From positions 33,166 through 97,165 of the forward strand of contig JBBHKE010000186.1 of assembly GCA_037447655.1 (NCBI GenBank): a stretch of 64,000 nt of DNA, read 5' to 3'. Within the stretch, counting starts at the first letter, position 1, and the number at the start of each line of letters is the position of its first letter. Shown piece by piece: positions 11,401-21,400 of the stretch. The notes beneath the pieces are model-generated. The model saw nothing but the letters and a program-made list of their open reading frames with translations. It made no database searches and was not told where the DNA came from. The stretch comes from Zygnema cylindricum. Lineage: Eukaryota; Streptophyta; Zygnematophyceae; Zygnematales; Zygnemataceae. The position numbers were made by a program, and so were the translations under genes.

Positions 11401-13012
11401 GTCAATAATGTCTTATTGAAGGGATGAAAATCAACCGAACGAACAGATACTAATGTCCAACTGAAACAATGGAAATCGATGTCTAATCGAACGGATGGAA
11501 ATCAATATCCAATCGAGGGGATTGAAATCAATGATTAACTTTTATCCGTTTGACTGGTCATTGATTTCTATCCATTCAATTGTTCCATCCCCTCGATTGG
11601 GCACTGATGATTATCCCTTTGATTTGATATTGATTCCCATCCGTTCGATTGGACATTGATTTCCATTCGTCCGTTCGGACATTAATTCTCATCCGTTCAA
11701 GCATAGTGATTTCCATGTTCAATTGGACATCAGTTTCCATTTGTTTGATTGGCCATTGCTTTTTATTTGTTCAATTGACGTTGTTTCCCTCCGTTCGATT
11801 CGTCGTTAATTTCCTTCTCTCCGATTGGACATTGATTTGCATATGTGGGAATTGACATTGATTCCCATACATTTAATTAATGGTCTGTTTAAGCCGTTTG
11901 TGTTTTCTGATCGACTCACAATGGTTTTCTCCACTGTAACCTTTTCTTAATCGTGCTATGTACAGAAATAAATTTTACAACTCAAAACTGGGCAAACTTA
12001 ACTGTTCAATCTTATCAAACTTATCAATTTAGCAAATTTTGAATTTCAAAGTTAGCAAACTGACAAACTCAAACTTAGTAGACCAAGGAACTCAAACTTA
12101 AGAAACGTTCTAACAAAAACCTTCCAAAATTTACAACTCAAACTTTATCTAACTTTACAGCTCAACTTGTGAATATTTACACCTCAACTTGTGAATATTT
12201 ACAGCTCAAACATAGAATATTGTAAAACTAACTTAAAAAGCCTTACAACTCGAACACAATAAACTTTACAAGGCAAACTTAGGAAACATTACAACTCAAT
12301 TTTAGCAAACCTTAATTCAAACTTATCAAGCTTTACAACTCAACTTTAGCAAATGTTGCGTCCCAAACGTAGAAAATTTTGCATCTCAAATACTCAAATT
12401 AGTGAAACTTAACTTTGCAAACCTTACAACGCAAACTTAGGAAGCTTTTCAATTGAAACTAGGAAAATCTTCAACGTAAACTTAGTAAAAAAAAGCCCTT
12501 AACCTTAATTCAAACTTATAAAACTTTCATCTTAAACTTACCAATCGTTACATCTCAAATGTTATATTTCAAACTTCTTTACAACTAAAAAATTTTGCAT
12601 AAATTTTGCAACTCAAACTTAACAAATTTTACAATTTAAACCTAGCAAACTTCTTTCAACTTTTTTCATTCCCTTTCAACTTTTCTTTTATTTCAAATTT
12701 ATCAAACTTTTTAATTCAAACTTGGCAAACATTACCACTCAAGCTTAGGAAATTTTACTCCCTCTCCCTCTCCCTCTCCCTCGATGTTGTTCCTCGCCCT
12801 CCCTTTCTCCTCTCTCCCCTCTCTCACTCTCTCTCCCCTTTTTTTTTTTTCAGACTCTGACTGAAATAAAAATTGACGTCGGTCCTCGTCATTTTACGAT
12901 CAATTCAAACGAAATTCCAGAAATCGAAAACTTTTCGCATCTTCGAGAAGGAGATCTTTTACGATGGCAACCGGAAAAAAATCTCGAAGTCGATCTTTTG
13001 AAAAACGAGATG
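5245..13012 (+). CDS. Calcineurin-like metallophosphoesterase gene (multi-exon, middle unresolved)
   Basis: Gene-level entry. Exons seen: 5245?-6011, 6436-6569, 8722-8857, a doubtful one at about 9836-9952, 10599-10686, 10782-10925 and 12854-13012. The conserved exons carry the metal-binding blocks in order: [16 protein letters not shown], then SGHYH, followed by YVGSPYQ and a VGPRHF block. This matches a plant/algal family of predicted metal-dependent phosphoesterases with an N-terminal extension. The substrate is unknown. The N-terminus is Ser/Leu/Arg-rich and could be an organelle transit peptide (inference). About 100 residues expected between GNHD and SGHYH are not convincingly found, and a frame problem lies near 5910. 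The 3' end may lie in or beyond the gap at 13320. Confidence 0.82.
6436..6569 (+). CDS. Metallophosphoesterase exon 2 (SDLH metal motif)
   Basis: Reads ...[39 protein letters not shown] is the D-x-H metal-ligand motif of calcineurin-like phosphoesterases. Acceptor CAG at 6433-6435 (weak pyrimidine tract), donor GTAGGT at 6570. It ends in phase 2 and joins exon 3 as ...[11 protein letters not shown]. Confidence 0.88.
6590..6915 (+). repeat. Degenerate ~60-bp tandem repeat in intron 2
   Basis: About five imperfect units built around TTATTAGTGTGGACTACAG and GTGGATC-like words. A related sequence (TTATTAGTGTAGATTGTGGGC) lies just before exon 2 at about 6398. No coding signal. Confidence 0.7.
7160..7452. 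repeat. (TA)n-rich microsatellite with ACG/ATG interruptions
   Basis: Nearly 300 bp of TATATACA/TATATACG units. The Tyr-Ile frames it yields on both strands are not genes. Confidence 0.97.
7453..8462 (+). other. Intron sequence without recognised features
   Basis: AT-rich part of the intron between exons 2 and 3. Short TTAGTGTTAATAACAC-like stretches around 7735-7860 recall the termini of family M, but no complete element can be defined. Confidence 0.5.
8463..8543 (+). repeat. (CT)n/(CCCTCT)n microsatellite
   Basis: Pure pyrimidine run on the sense strand of the metallophosphoesterase gene, about 180 bp upstream of exon 3. Confidence 0.95.
8722..8857 (+). CDS. Metallophosphoesterase exon 3 (GDFWHARG and GNHD motifs)
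   Basis: Reads [20 protein letters not shown], then ...[12 protein letters not shown] and GNHD are the second and third metal/phosphate motifs of the superfamily; LGDFWHARG is characteristic of this subfamily. Acceptor TTTCAG at 8716-8721, donor GTACAT at 8858, phase 0 at the end. Confidence 0.93.
9365..9800 (+). repeat. Degenerate (GACAGA)n tract
   Basis: Purine-rich GACAGA/GAGACAGA words over about 430 bp in the intron after exon 3. It is one of the few low-complexity tracts with purines on the sense strand. Confidence 0.85.
9836..9952 (+). pseudogene. Possible metallophosphoesterase exon 4, frame damaged
   Basis: Follows a good acceptor (CTGTCTTTCAG). One frame reads SLGGQ, as relatives do right after GNHDQ. 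A different frame reads [18 protein letters not shown], recalling the DEPTLF-type block of the family. Neither frame is in phase with exon 3, and a TAG closes the second at 9951-9953. Loss of a CT dinucleotide in the first bases would explain the first mismatch. Confidence 0.35.
9978..10125 (+). repeat. Short tandem repeat of TGCGATGGATGTGGT
   Basis: The word GCGATGGATGTGGT recurs at about 9988, 10022 and 10067, each followed by a CTTCTTTG-like tail, with a weaker copy near 10112. Intronic. Confidence 0.7.
10388..10550 (+). repeat. CCCTCC-rich pyrimidine tract
   Basis: Polypyrimidine stretch on the sense strand shortly before the exon at 10599. Confidence 0.85.
10599..10686 (+). CDS. Metallophosphoesterase exon with SGHYH motif; GC donor
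   Basis: Reads [20 protein letters not shown] then [13 protein letters not shown] is the late GHxH metal motif of the family. Acceptor CTCCACAG. The only donor that keeps phase with the next exon is CAG|GCGTAT, a non-canonical GC start. The join gives ...[13 protein letters not shown]..., fitting the family's SGHFHKP block. Confidence 0.8.
10782..10925 (+). CDS. Metallophosphoesterase exon with YVGSPYQ block
   Basis: 48 codons in phase 0, ending ...[20 protein letters not shown] and [18 protein letters not shown] plus a following E-x-GQ-x-K and VLD block follow the SGHFH motif in the plant family. Acceptor CTGACAG, donor GTGAGA. Confidence 0.9.
11270..11880. repeat. Minisatellite that changes orientation half-way
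   Basis: Degenerate ~30-bp units. Left of about 11540 the units read GGATGGAAATCAATGTCCAA; right of it they read TTGGACATTGATTTCCATCC, the reverse complement. The array is therefore a large imperfect palindrome in an intron. Confidence 0.8.
11985..12760 (+). repeat. ~25-bp degenerate minisatellite (ACAACTCAAACTTAGCAAAC type)
   Basis: Recurring ACAACTCAAACTTAG(C/A)AAACTTT words fill most of the intron before exon 12854-13012. No coding content. Confidence 0.8.
12854..13012 (+). CDS. Metallophosphoesterase exon with VGPRHF block
   Basis: 53 codons, [20 protein letters not shown] then a Glu/Leu-rich tail ending VDLLKNEM. The [10 protein letters not shown] block corresponds to the C-terminal I-P-x-D-x-G-x-RHF block of relatives. 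Acceptor TTTTTTCAG, donor GTACAT, phase 0 at both ends. Following exons are not recognised before the assembly gap. Confidence 0.85.
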
Positions 13013-13319
13013 GTACATGTCTTTCGTCTTTTCTGTTTTTTGTCCTTTTTGTTTTTTGTCTTAGATGTTTTTCGTGTCTTGTGTTTTTTTTGTCTTGTAT
13101 GTTTATTTTGGGTCTTTTTAAGAAAAACGTCAGGTGAGTACTTTTGAAAAATAGAAAAGGAAAAAAAAAAAAGCAAAGTTTTCTTGACGTTCTATTTTTT
13201 GATCTGTTTTCTTTTGTTTTTTTGGAACAGTTCCTTCCCTTTTTGTTTGCGGTTTTCTGTTTAAACTTTATGGTTTTTCTTTTGTTTTTGTTTGTTTTAA
13301 TTTTTTGTAATGTTTTTTG

Positions 13320-13329
13320 NNNNNNNNNN
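13320..13329. other. Assembly gap (10 N)
   Basis: Ten N flanked on the right by a long (CT)n tract. Its true length is unknown. It lies between the last recognised metallophosphoesterase exon and the first VPS13 exon, so the end of one gene and the N-terminal half of the other may be missing here. Confidence 1.
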
Positions 13330-13344
13330 CTCTCTCTCTCTCCC

Positions 13345-13417
<73 letters not shown>

Positions 13418-13690
13418 CCCCCGCTCTCTCTCGCTCTCGCTCTCTTTCTCGCTCTCGCTCTCGCTCTCGCTCTTTTGCTCTCTGGCTCTCTCTCTCTCTC
13501 TCTCCCGCTCTCCCTCTCTCTCCCTCTTCCCATCCCCTTCTCTCTCTCTTTCCTCTCTGCCCTCTCTCGCCTCTTTTGCCTTTCCTCCTCTCTCTCTCTC
13601 TCGTATCTGCCGTCTCTCCTCTCTCCCTTCTCTTTCGCCTCTCCCGTCTCTGCTCTCTCCCCTCTTTCCTCCTCTCCCTCTCTCTCTGTT
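13330..13690 (+). repeat. (CT)n-rich microsatellite
   Basis: About 360 bp of CTCTCT with CGCTCT and CCCTCT interruptions, directly after the gap. The Ser/Leu frames it yields are artefacts. Confidence 0.97.
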
Positions 13691-13699
13691 GCTCTTAAT

Positions 13700-14190
13700 T
13701 TATGTAGTTAATTGTACGAATCACAAAATACAATTGTTTATGTACTATATATTTGCCTATGTTTGGTTATATATTATATATTAGTCTATGGTTTTTTTTT
13801 TTATTTTACATATTAGTCTATGTTTGTTTTGTGTGCTTGCCACACTTTCTTTATGCGAAAATACAAAAGTTATTATATTGAATATATTATACTTAAGTAT
13901 GTATTGCTATTAATCATATCTATTAATTAAAGTATTACAAGAATATTTAAATAGCAATATTATTCTCTAAAATTTATAAAATTAAACTCATGGTTGGAAA
14001 TTTACCTTAAGGTATTGATGTTAGTGTATATAAATTCTTACTATATGTTTTCAAATGTATTTTCACGCTTCAACTTGTATGTTATTCGCATTAGTGAGTG
14101 TTGTATATATCTTTGCAACAACAGTATATTTTGTAAAATATATTTTACGTTTGTAACTTATTAAAAAATTTATAAGTACAATAATAAACA
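13700..14190. other. AT-rich intergenic or intronic stretch
   Basis: No gene, splice-consistent exon or complete mobile element seen. Confidence 0.5.
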
Positions 14191-14194
14191 TAGG

Positions 14195-14660
14195 TATGTA
14201 TGTATGTATCCCTCCCTCTCTCCCTCCCTCTCTTCCTCCCTCTGACCCTCCCATTTATCTCTATTTTAGTTTTTTCATCAAAACAGGAAAGACTTTGAAG
14301 ATTGTTTGGGAAAAAGAGTGGTAGGACAATTAGCCTCCCTCCCTCCTGTATTCCCTCCCTCCTTCCCTCCCTTCCCTCCCTCTGTCCCTCCCTCCTTCCC
14401 TTCCTCTGACCCTCTGTTTTCTTTCTATTTTTTCTTTTCAGGAAACCAGGAAAAACTTTCCAGAGTGCTTGGAAAAAAGAGTGGTACGACAAGTGGCCTC
14501 CCTCCCTCTCTCTCTCTTTCACTCCCTCCCTCCCTCCGTCCCTCCCTCCTTCCCTCCCTCCGTCCCTCCCTCTGACCCTCCTTTTTATCTCTATTTTTTT
14601 TTTTTCAGGAAAACAGTCAAAACATTGAAGATTGTTTGGAAAAAAGAGTGGTAGGAGAAG
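14195..14660 (+). repeat. Triplicated exon edge with CCCTCC tract
   Basis: A unit of about 150 bp occurs three times: a (CCCTCC)n tract, TCTATTTT...TTTCAG acceptor, then an exon-like start with GATTGTTTGGAAAAAAGAGTGGTA (copies starting near 14287, 14442 and 14609). Only the third continues into a long open exon. The first two run straight into the next pyrimidine tract, so they look like decoy acceptors. Confidence 0.85.
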
Positions 14661-15415
14661 TGGGAACCAGCCATTATTTTTTCACTTTAGACGGTGACTC
14701 ATCGGAACACTTAACCGATAAAAAAACAGAGGGAGGGAAGGGAGGGGATCACGAAGGAGAGGGATGGGTTGGAGATGGACGGAAAGGAGAGCGACTGAAA
14801 TTCGACGGAGGTAAAGTAGAGATAGGGAAAGGAGACGAACCCAAAGTAGACAGAGTGAGAGGAGAGGGAGGGAAAGGAGACGGAGGGAGAGGAGACGAAG
14901 GGAGAGGAGATGGAGGGAAGGGAGAGGAACCGGGAACTTTGCAAGTGGGATTTAAAGAAGAAGGACCTTGGGCAAAAGTCTCGGCGGTTTATACTGTGGG
15001 AGCGTTTCCGTGGGAAGTTTTAGGAGAACAAATTGCAACAGAAACTTGTATAAAAGATAGTATAAAACATTTAATAATTCGTTCTCTCGTCGTTATCTAT
15101 AATGAAATCGACCAACCGATCGAAGTTTCGATTTGTCCAAAAGCGATGCTCGGAACCATTTTTGATGAAGAGGGAGAGAGTGTTGGAGAGAGGGAAGAGG
15201 GAGAGGGAGAGAAGGAAGAGGCGATGGGAAAGTGGGGAAAGGGTGAGGGAGAGGTGGGAAGGAGTGTACCGATAGAAGGTTCTGTGGTTTTAGAGGAGGT
15301 TTTTGAGAACCAAAGGTATCAGCCCATTATAGGATGGGGGAGTTCGTGGCCCGGTCACCTTTTTTTGACCGACCCAAAAAGGTGGAGTAGTAGAGACGGG
15401 AGAAACTCGAAAAAT
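14609..15415 (+). CDS. VPS13: VPS13 exon: low-complexity insert and DysFN domain
   Basis: 269 codons. After [19 protein letters not shown] comes a Gly/Glu/Lys/Asp-rich insert coded by GGAGAG-type purine repeats (about 14725-14935, again at 15170-15260). It ends with a DysFN half-domain: EVFENQRY...[20 protein letters not shown]. DysF domains occur in peroxisomal Pex proteins, dysferlin and TECPR1. Acceptor TTTTTTCAG, donor GTACAA, phase 0. Confidence 0.87.
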
Positions 15416-18400
15416 GTACAATCTCTCACTCTCTCTCTCTCTCTCTCTCTGCCCCCCTCCTCCCTCGCTCCCTCCTGACCTCCTCCCCTCTCTCCCTTTG
15501 AATTTTCTTGCTTCCTTTTCTATTTCATCTTTTTCCCTCTTTCGTTTTTTTTATGATCCTTCCTCCTTTCCTTTCCTCCCCTCTCTCACTCCCTCTTTCC
15601 CTCTCTCCCTCCCTCCCTCATAGTTTTCGTCTTTCCTTCCCTCTTTTCTTTCTTTCAAGTTTTCCTCCTCTTTTTTTGTTCTTTTTCTCAAACGATGTTT
15701 CTTTATTTTTTTGTCTTCTTTTTTTCTCAGGAGTTTTCCGTACCGGATTTGCCGGATGAGGGTTGGGTTTGGAAAGGAGATTGGCAAATAGAAAAAATGG
15801 GAAATGTCGATAGAGACGGTTGGGCTTACGGGGTAAGTTTCAAAACTTTAAAATGGCCGCCTCCTTTTCCTACCTCTCGAGTGAGAAAAATAAACCGACT
15901 TGTGAGGAGAAGGAGATGGGTTCGTATTCGAGAATATTTGCCAGGATCGACTCGACCCACGAGAGTTTCTCTCGGGATTTTGGGACCAGGAGAAAGTATT
16001 CCTCTCCCTCTTTCCGCTTTCACTCCCGACGGGACCGATTATTGCATTCAAGTTCGACCGATCGAAGTGAAAACGAACGTCTCAAAAAATATCTCGAAAA
16101 GTGGTCAAATTGGCGAATTTCCAGGAAATTTTGGCAATTCCAAAAATTCCGGCGGAAATGCCGGAAATCCCGGGTTTTCTGGAAATGCTGGAATTGGACA
16201 CGTGGCAAGTCATGGTTGGAGTTTGGCGGTAAAGATTCCGGGAAAATCTCGATCGAAAGAAACGGTCGATCCCTCAGAATTTCGAGCTCGATCTCTTTCC
16301 GAAACAGAGGAGCTTTTACAATGTCCTCCTTCTTTATTCAGAAAAGGCGAAAATCTTAATTTGGCTTGGTTATCCATCGAAACATCTTCTACTGTTTTAC
16401 AAACTGGAAAAAATTTGGTCCCGATTAAAGATTGGAAAGTTACGGTTCGGGCTCCTTTAATGATAAAAAATAATATGCCTGTCGAATGTGAATACCGACT
16501 TTCTGAAAAAGGCCAATCAAATTTAGAAAGGACGGAGAAAGGATACGGTAAATTAGAGCCGGGAGGAAAAATTGGGGTTATTAGTGTGGATCCTCAAAAA
16601 TCTGTTTTTTTATCGTGGATACCGTCGGGAAATTGGAAACCTGCGACTTTGAATCAGGTGAGAATTAAAAAATTTCTTTTATTTTTGTTTTTAAGGTTTT
16701 TTATGAGTTTTTTTAGGGTACTTTTTATATGTTATTGTCATAGGATATGGTGCCATAAAAAGTAAATACTGATATTGTTACTCTTCGTGTTCTTTTGACA
16801 GTTGTATTTATTCATTTTATTTTTTGTCTGGGGAAGTCGTGTGGGGAAATGATGTTTTTTGTTTTGTGATTTTATTTAGAAAATGTTGTAATTTTTAAAT
16901 TTTGTAACTTTATAAGCACAAGATAGAACTTGATTTTAATGCATTACTTTATTTATTGTCATAGGATTGCTCCAATGTTTTTTATTTTCGTATTTTGTTT
17001 TTTTGTATTGTTGTTATTTTTCATTTTGTAACTTAATTAGCATTGACTGTGTTTTTAGTTTCCGCAAAGTAGTCTAAGGGTGAAGTACCATCAGACAGAA
17101 AGTGAGGTTGTTTATAGAAATCCGGACCTATCCGTACTACGCCGTACCACTTGTTTTGTTTTTATTTGGAAAACAACATTACAAAGAATCTTGCCAATAT
17201 TCTCCAAAGCTCCGGGAGGTAACAATGACCGTTGGATATTCATCCGCAAGGCATTGGCTCCCACCGATTCTGTAATTGACTACCCACCTCGAGGAGGTGG
17301 ATAGTCAATTACAAAAATCGAAGAGTCACGACACGTTGAATGATAAAGATGCGTGTCACGATGGACTACCACCGGATAGATCTCAAAATTTGCACATGAT
17401 ATGTACCTTCGGACAAAGTGGACGCGAGTCCACCAAAATCTAACTGAAAATCCATAAGGTATTTCGTAACGCTCTTTCGTCACGCGAAAAAATAGGAACC
17501 CTAAAAAATGAGCGGGTGCAAAAGACAAGGCGTTTGCAAAGAGTACAGTGCAGGAGTCTGCCATACGATGACTTGGTACGCAAGTACATGGTACGCAAAT
17601 GAAGATTTCTACGCGATGAAACATCGTCCAAAATATAACAGCCAGTAACGTTGGCCGTACAACTGCAAAATAATTTCCTGATGGAACTTCACCCTAACAT
17701 TTTTAATTATTTTCATGGAAAATTATGTGGAGAAACTTGTTTTTATTATGTGGGAGAACCGAATTTTGTCTATTTTTATTTCCAGATTTATTAGTTGATA
17801 AAAATGTCTTCTGTTGTAATAATAGTACTAGTACTGATATTATTTTAGTTATACGGAATTGTTAACAATGGCATTGAACATCTTTTTGTTCGGAATCTGA
17901 GTTACTATTTTTTTTTTTTTTTTGTTTTTTTTTTTATGTTTTTCTTAGGAAGCTGTTTTGATTGTCCATCCGTACAAAGATTTGGCAACAAATGTCACAC
18001 TCTCTGATGGCAACAGGTAAACTTTTAAAAAGAAATGGTAAAATATGATGACAACAATTAAATCGATAATAATACTAACATTAAATGATAAAAATGAAAA
18101 ACAAAAAAAATGATAATAACAATTTTTAAGGTCTTATTAGTGTCGTTTCATCGTTTTGGTTACGATTTAGTTCTTTATAAATCCCTAAAAGATTATTATG
18201 ATTTTTTATTTTTTTTTATCTGTACGTACATGTATATTTTTTTTTAATATAAATTTTTATATTGCAATTTTTTTTTTTCTAACATTTTTATAAAGTTGTG
18301 AATGTTTCTGGTTGTTTTAACCATTTTTATTTGAATTATTAACCATTCTCCTCATTCAAATTTTTAACCATTCTTATTAAAAGTATTACCATTCCAAAAC

Positions 18401-21400
18401 AAATCAATATTCATTCTTTTGAAAATTAACGTAGTCATTATAACTTTTTTTCTTTTTTTTTTCTTTGCAGGAAATTATTTGTTTCTATCGATCACGATTT
18501 TGGACGAAGAGGATCGTTGTTTCACACAATTGTTTTAAGTGTCCCTTGTTATATTGACAGCAAAAATTGTCCTCCTTTTAAATTTCGAATTATGGATATG
18601 TTTGTGAACGAGAGTCTTTTCCGGAATCCCGGTCAACATTTGCTTTTTAAAAACGTTGTAGCAAAATCGATAAATGAATGGGAATCCGGTCTGGAAAAAA
18701 AATTGAAAATAAAACACAAGAAATCGGTAAACGGAAAGGAAACCGAAATCGTGAAAAAATCGAAATCAAAAAATGCAAAATTACCCGAGAATGTTATTCA
18801 TATGGAAGAAGCCTCGGGAGATTTAGTGATGTTGTCGAAATATGATCCGATTTTTATGGCTATTTCAGTTTCGTTGAAAATTACGGAGGAAGGAGAGGGA
18901 GAGGGAGAGGGAAAGGAAAAGGAGAAGGTGGGGGAGGATGAAGAAGCTACTTTTGAACAAACGACACTTTTTTCGGTTTTGGAAGAGATTGTAAGTTTAA
19001 TTTTTTATGTGGATCTTTTCATCCGATATTTTGCTTTTTTCAATGGTTCATATCTCCTTTATTTATTCTTTATTTATTCTTTATTTATTATTTATTTATC
19101 CTTATTTATCTCTTCTTGATACTCATGAATTGCTTAAATTGTTTTTTTTTTTTTTTTGTATATTATCTTATTTGATAGTTTATTGCTCAATGGTTCATAC
19201 ATCCTTCATTTATCCTCTATTTATCCGTTTTTTTTTCGTTTTATGTGTTTTTTTCCTGTTTTTTACCTGTTTTTTACCTGTTATTTACCTGTTTTTTACC
19301 TGTTTTTTATATGTTATTCATCCGTATTTATCTGTTGTATCTTATGTATTTATTACTTATTTATTTTTCGGTTATACTTCTAAACTTTTTTTTTTTTTTT
19401 TTAATATTTCTTCAGGACTCCCATACAGAAATGCGGGCCTCTGGAACAGACGGAAAATATTTTCCGTTGCAGGCAACGGTGGAACTGTGCCCTTTCCAAA
19501 ACAGCAAGAGTATAAAAGTATGTTTTTTTTTTTTGGTGAGCGCACTGAGAAAATGACATGTGGAACTTGGTAAAATCTTCCGAGGAAGATTGCCTGAAAA
19601 ACCCTACAAAACAGCCTAAAAAACAACAGAAAAACCCCCAAAAAATTCCAAAAATTCCTCAGAAATCGCCTGGAAAACCCCAAAAAACCCAAAGAATCTC
19701 AAAGGATGAAACTCCTATAAAAGACCTCTCTGGAAAAACTCTTCACAGGCATCTTTTCTTTTTCTTTTTTTTTGCAGGTTATCAGGTTGAGACCGTACGT
19801 CACATTTTCAAATTCCTTGGGAGAAGTTATTTTTCTACGGAACGAAAAAACCCCCGATATCATCCACACTATTAAAATTTATGATTGGAAAAAATGGATA
19901 ATTTTTACTAAATTAGACAATCCGAATGTGATTCAGGTACTTTTTTTTTTTTTATGTATACAATATATATGTACGCAGAAATATGTTAATAGATATATTT
20001 CAATTGATGGAGTGTTTTTTTTTTTTTTTATTGGAAAAAATGGATTATTTTTACTGTATTAGACAACATGGATGTGATTTAGGTGTTTATTTATTTACTA
20101 TCCTTTTTTTTTTTTTTTCGACAGATTAAACTCACGTCTACCGAATGGAGTCGTTCTTTTTCGTATTCTCAAGAGGGAAATCATTACCTCCTTTTACGGA
20201 ACTCGATTAACAGAACTGAACGGATTCTCATGTTTGAAACTCGGAGTGGAGGATCCGATTCAAGATTTAGTGTGGTTTTTAGTTGTGGAGGACATAATCT
20301 GCCCTTTAGGTATGACTTTTTTCTCATAGTAATTGACGTTTTTTTCCCAAGGAAATTATCGTTTTTCTCAAAATCGTTAGTCTTTTGTCTCAAAGATTTT
20401 GTCTTTTTTCATAAAGATTTGGTCTTTTTTGGTTAGGAACTAAAAAATTGGAACTGTTCTGGTCAGGAAAATGTTTTTCGTGTTTTTCCTGTTCGAAAAA
20501 AATCTTCTTTGGAGTCTTTTTCTGGTCATAAATTTCCTTTTTTTAGGCCGTGTCCCCATATAACTGTTACTCTGCGATCGTACTTTGTATTCTAGCAAAG
20601 ATTCTCCGTACACGGTTTTTAAGTGTCCCAATGCGTAAAAACGAAATCGCTATTTACGTCTGTGACGATTGTATACGTCGAAAATATTTGTGACGGTTGT
20701 CAACGTTTACAATATGTGTTGTCGCACCATATTTTTCAAAACTGCTTTTGACGTCGCATGTCTTTGTGTGACATTGTAGACGTCTGGCCTTCCAACCCTA
20801 TGCTATCCATGGATGCTGATGGTTGAAGAAATGCCTTTTCCTTTGCCTCTCTGTCTGGCTCTTTGGCAATTTCCACGCATATAACTTCAAAAAAAAAACA
20901 AACTTTTGGAAACTTGACCATTCAACGTTTTTTTTTCCCTTAGCGTAGAGCCACCTTGTGAAATAATGCGAAATAGTGAAGTGTGAAAGTGAGAGAGGCC
21001 GGGAGTGCAAGTTGGACTGGCGCCCTCACAGATTTCTCACCTTTATGTGAATAATTGGCATCGGAATCTTGAGACCCCTGCAAACAAAACTGGACGCAAA
21101 CGTACAAAACAAAACAAATCGTGTACTTTTCCTCATCGTACTGGACGCAAACGGACAAAACATAACTAATCGTGTACTTTTCCTCGTCGTCTGAAATCGT
21201 CTGAAATCAAAAACTTTTGACACGTACGAAGTTGTTTTCTTATTTGTGGAGCGGTGATACTTTAGTTTAAAACACATCTCCTATGTGTTTTAAGGTAAAG
21301 TTTGAAGATGACGTTTCTTGACGTGGCTGTGGGTCGAAAAACACAAGACGATAACATGCAGGACATTCTAAGTTTGACGATGACGCAAATTGTACTTTCA

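Noticed and set aside
13310-13784. Long Ser/Leu frames on both strands around the 13320 gap
   Set aside because: They are translations of (CT)n and of N; no complexity or splice context.
15820-16359. 179-residue frame overlapping the DysFC exon
   Set aside because: Shadow frame; the other frame carries the conserved VPS13 and DysF residues and correct splice phases.
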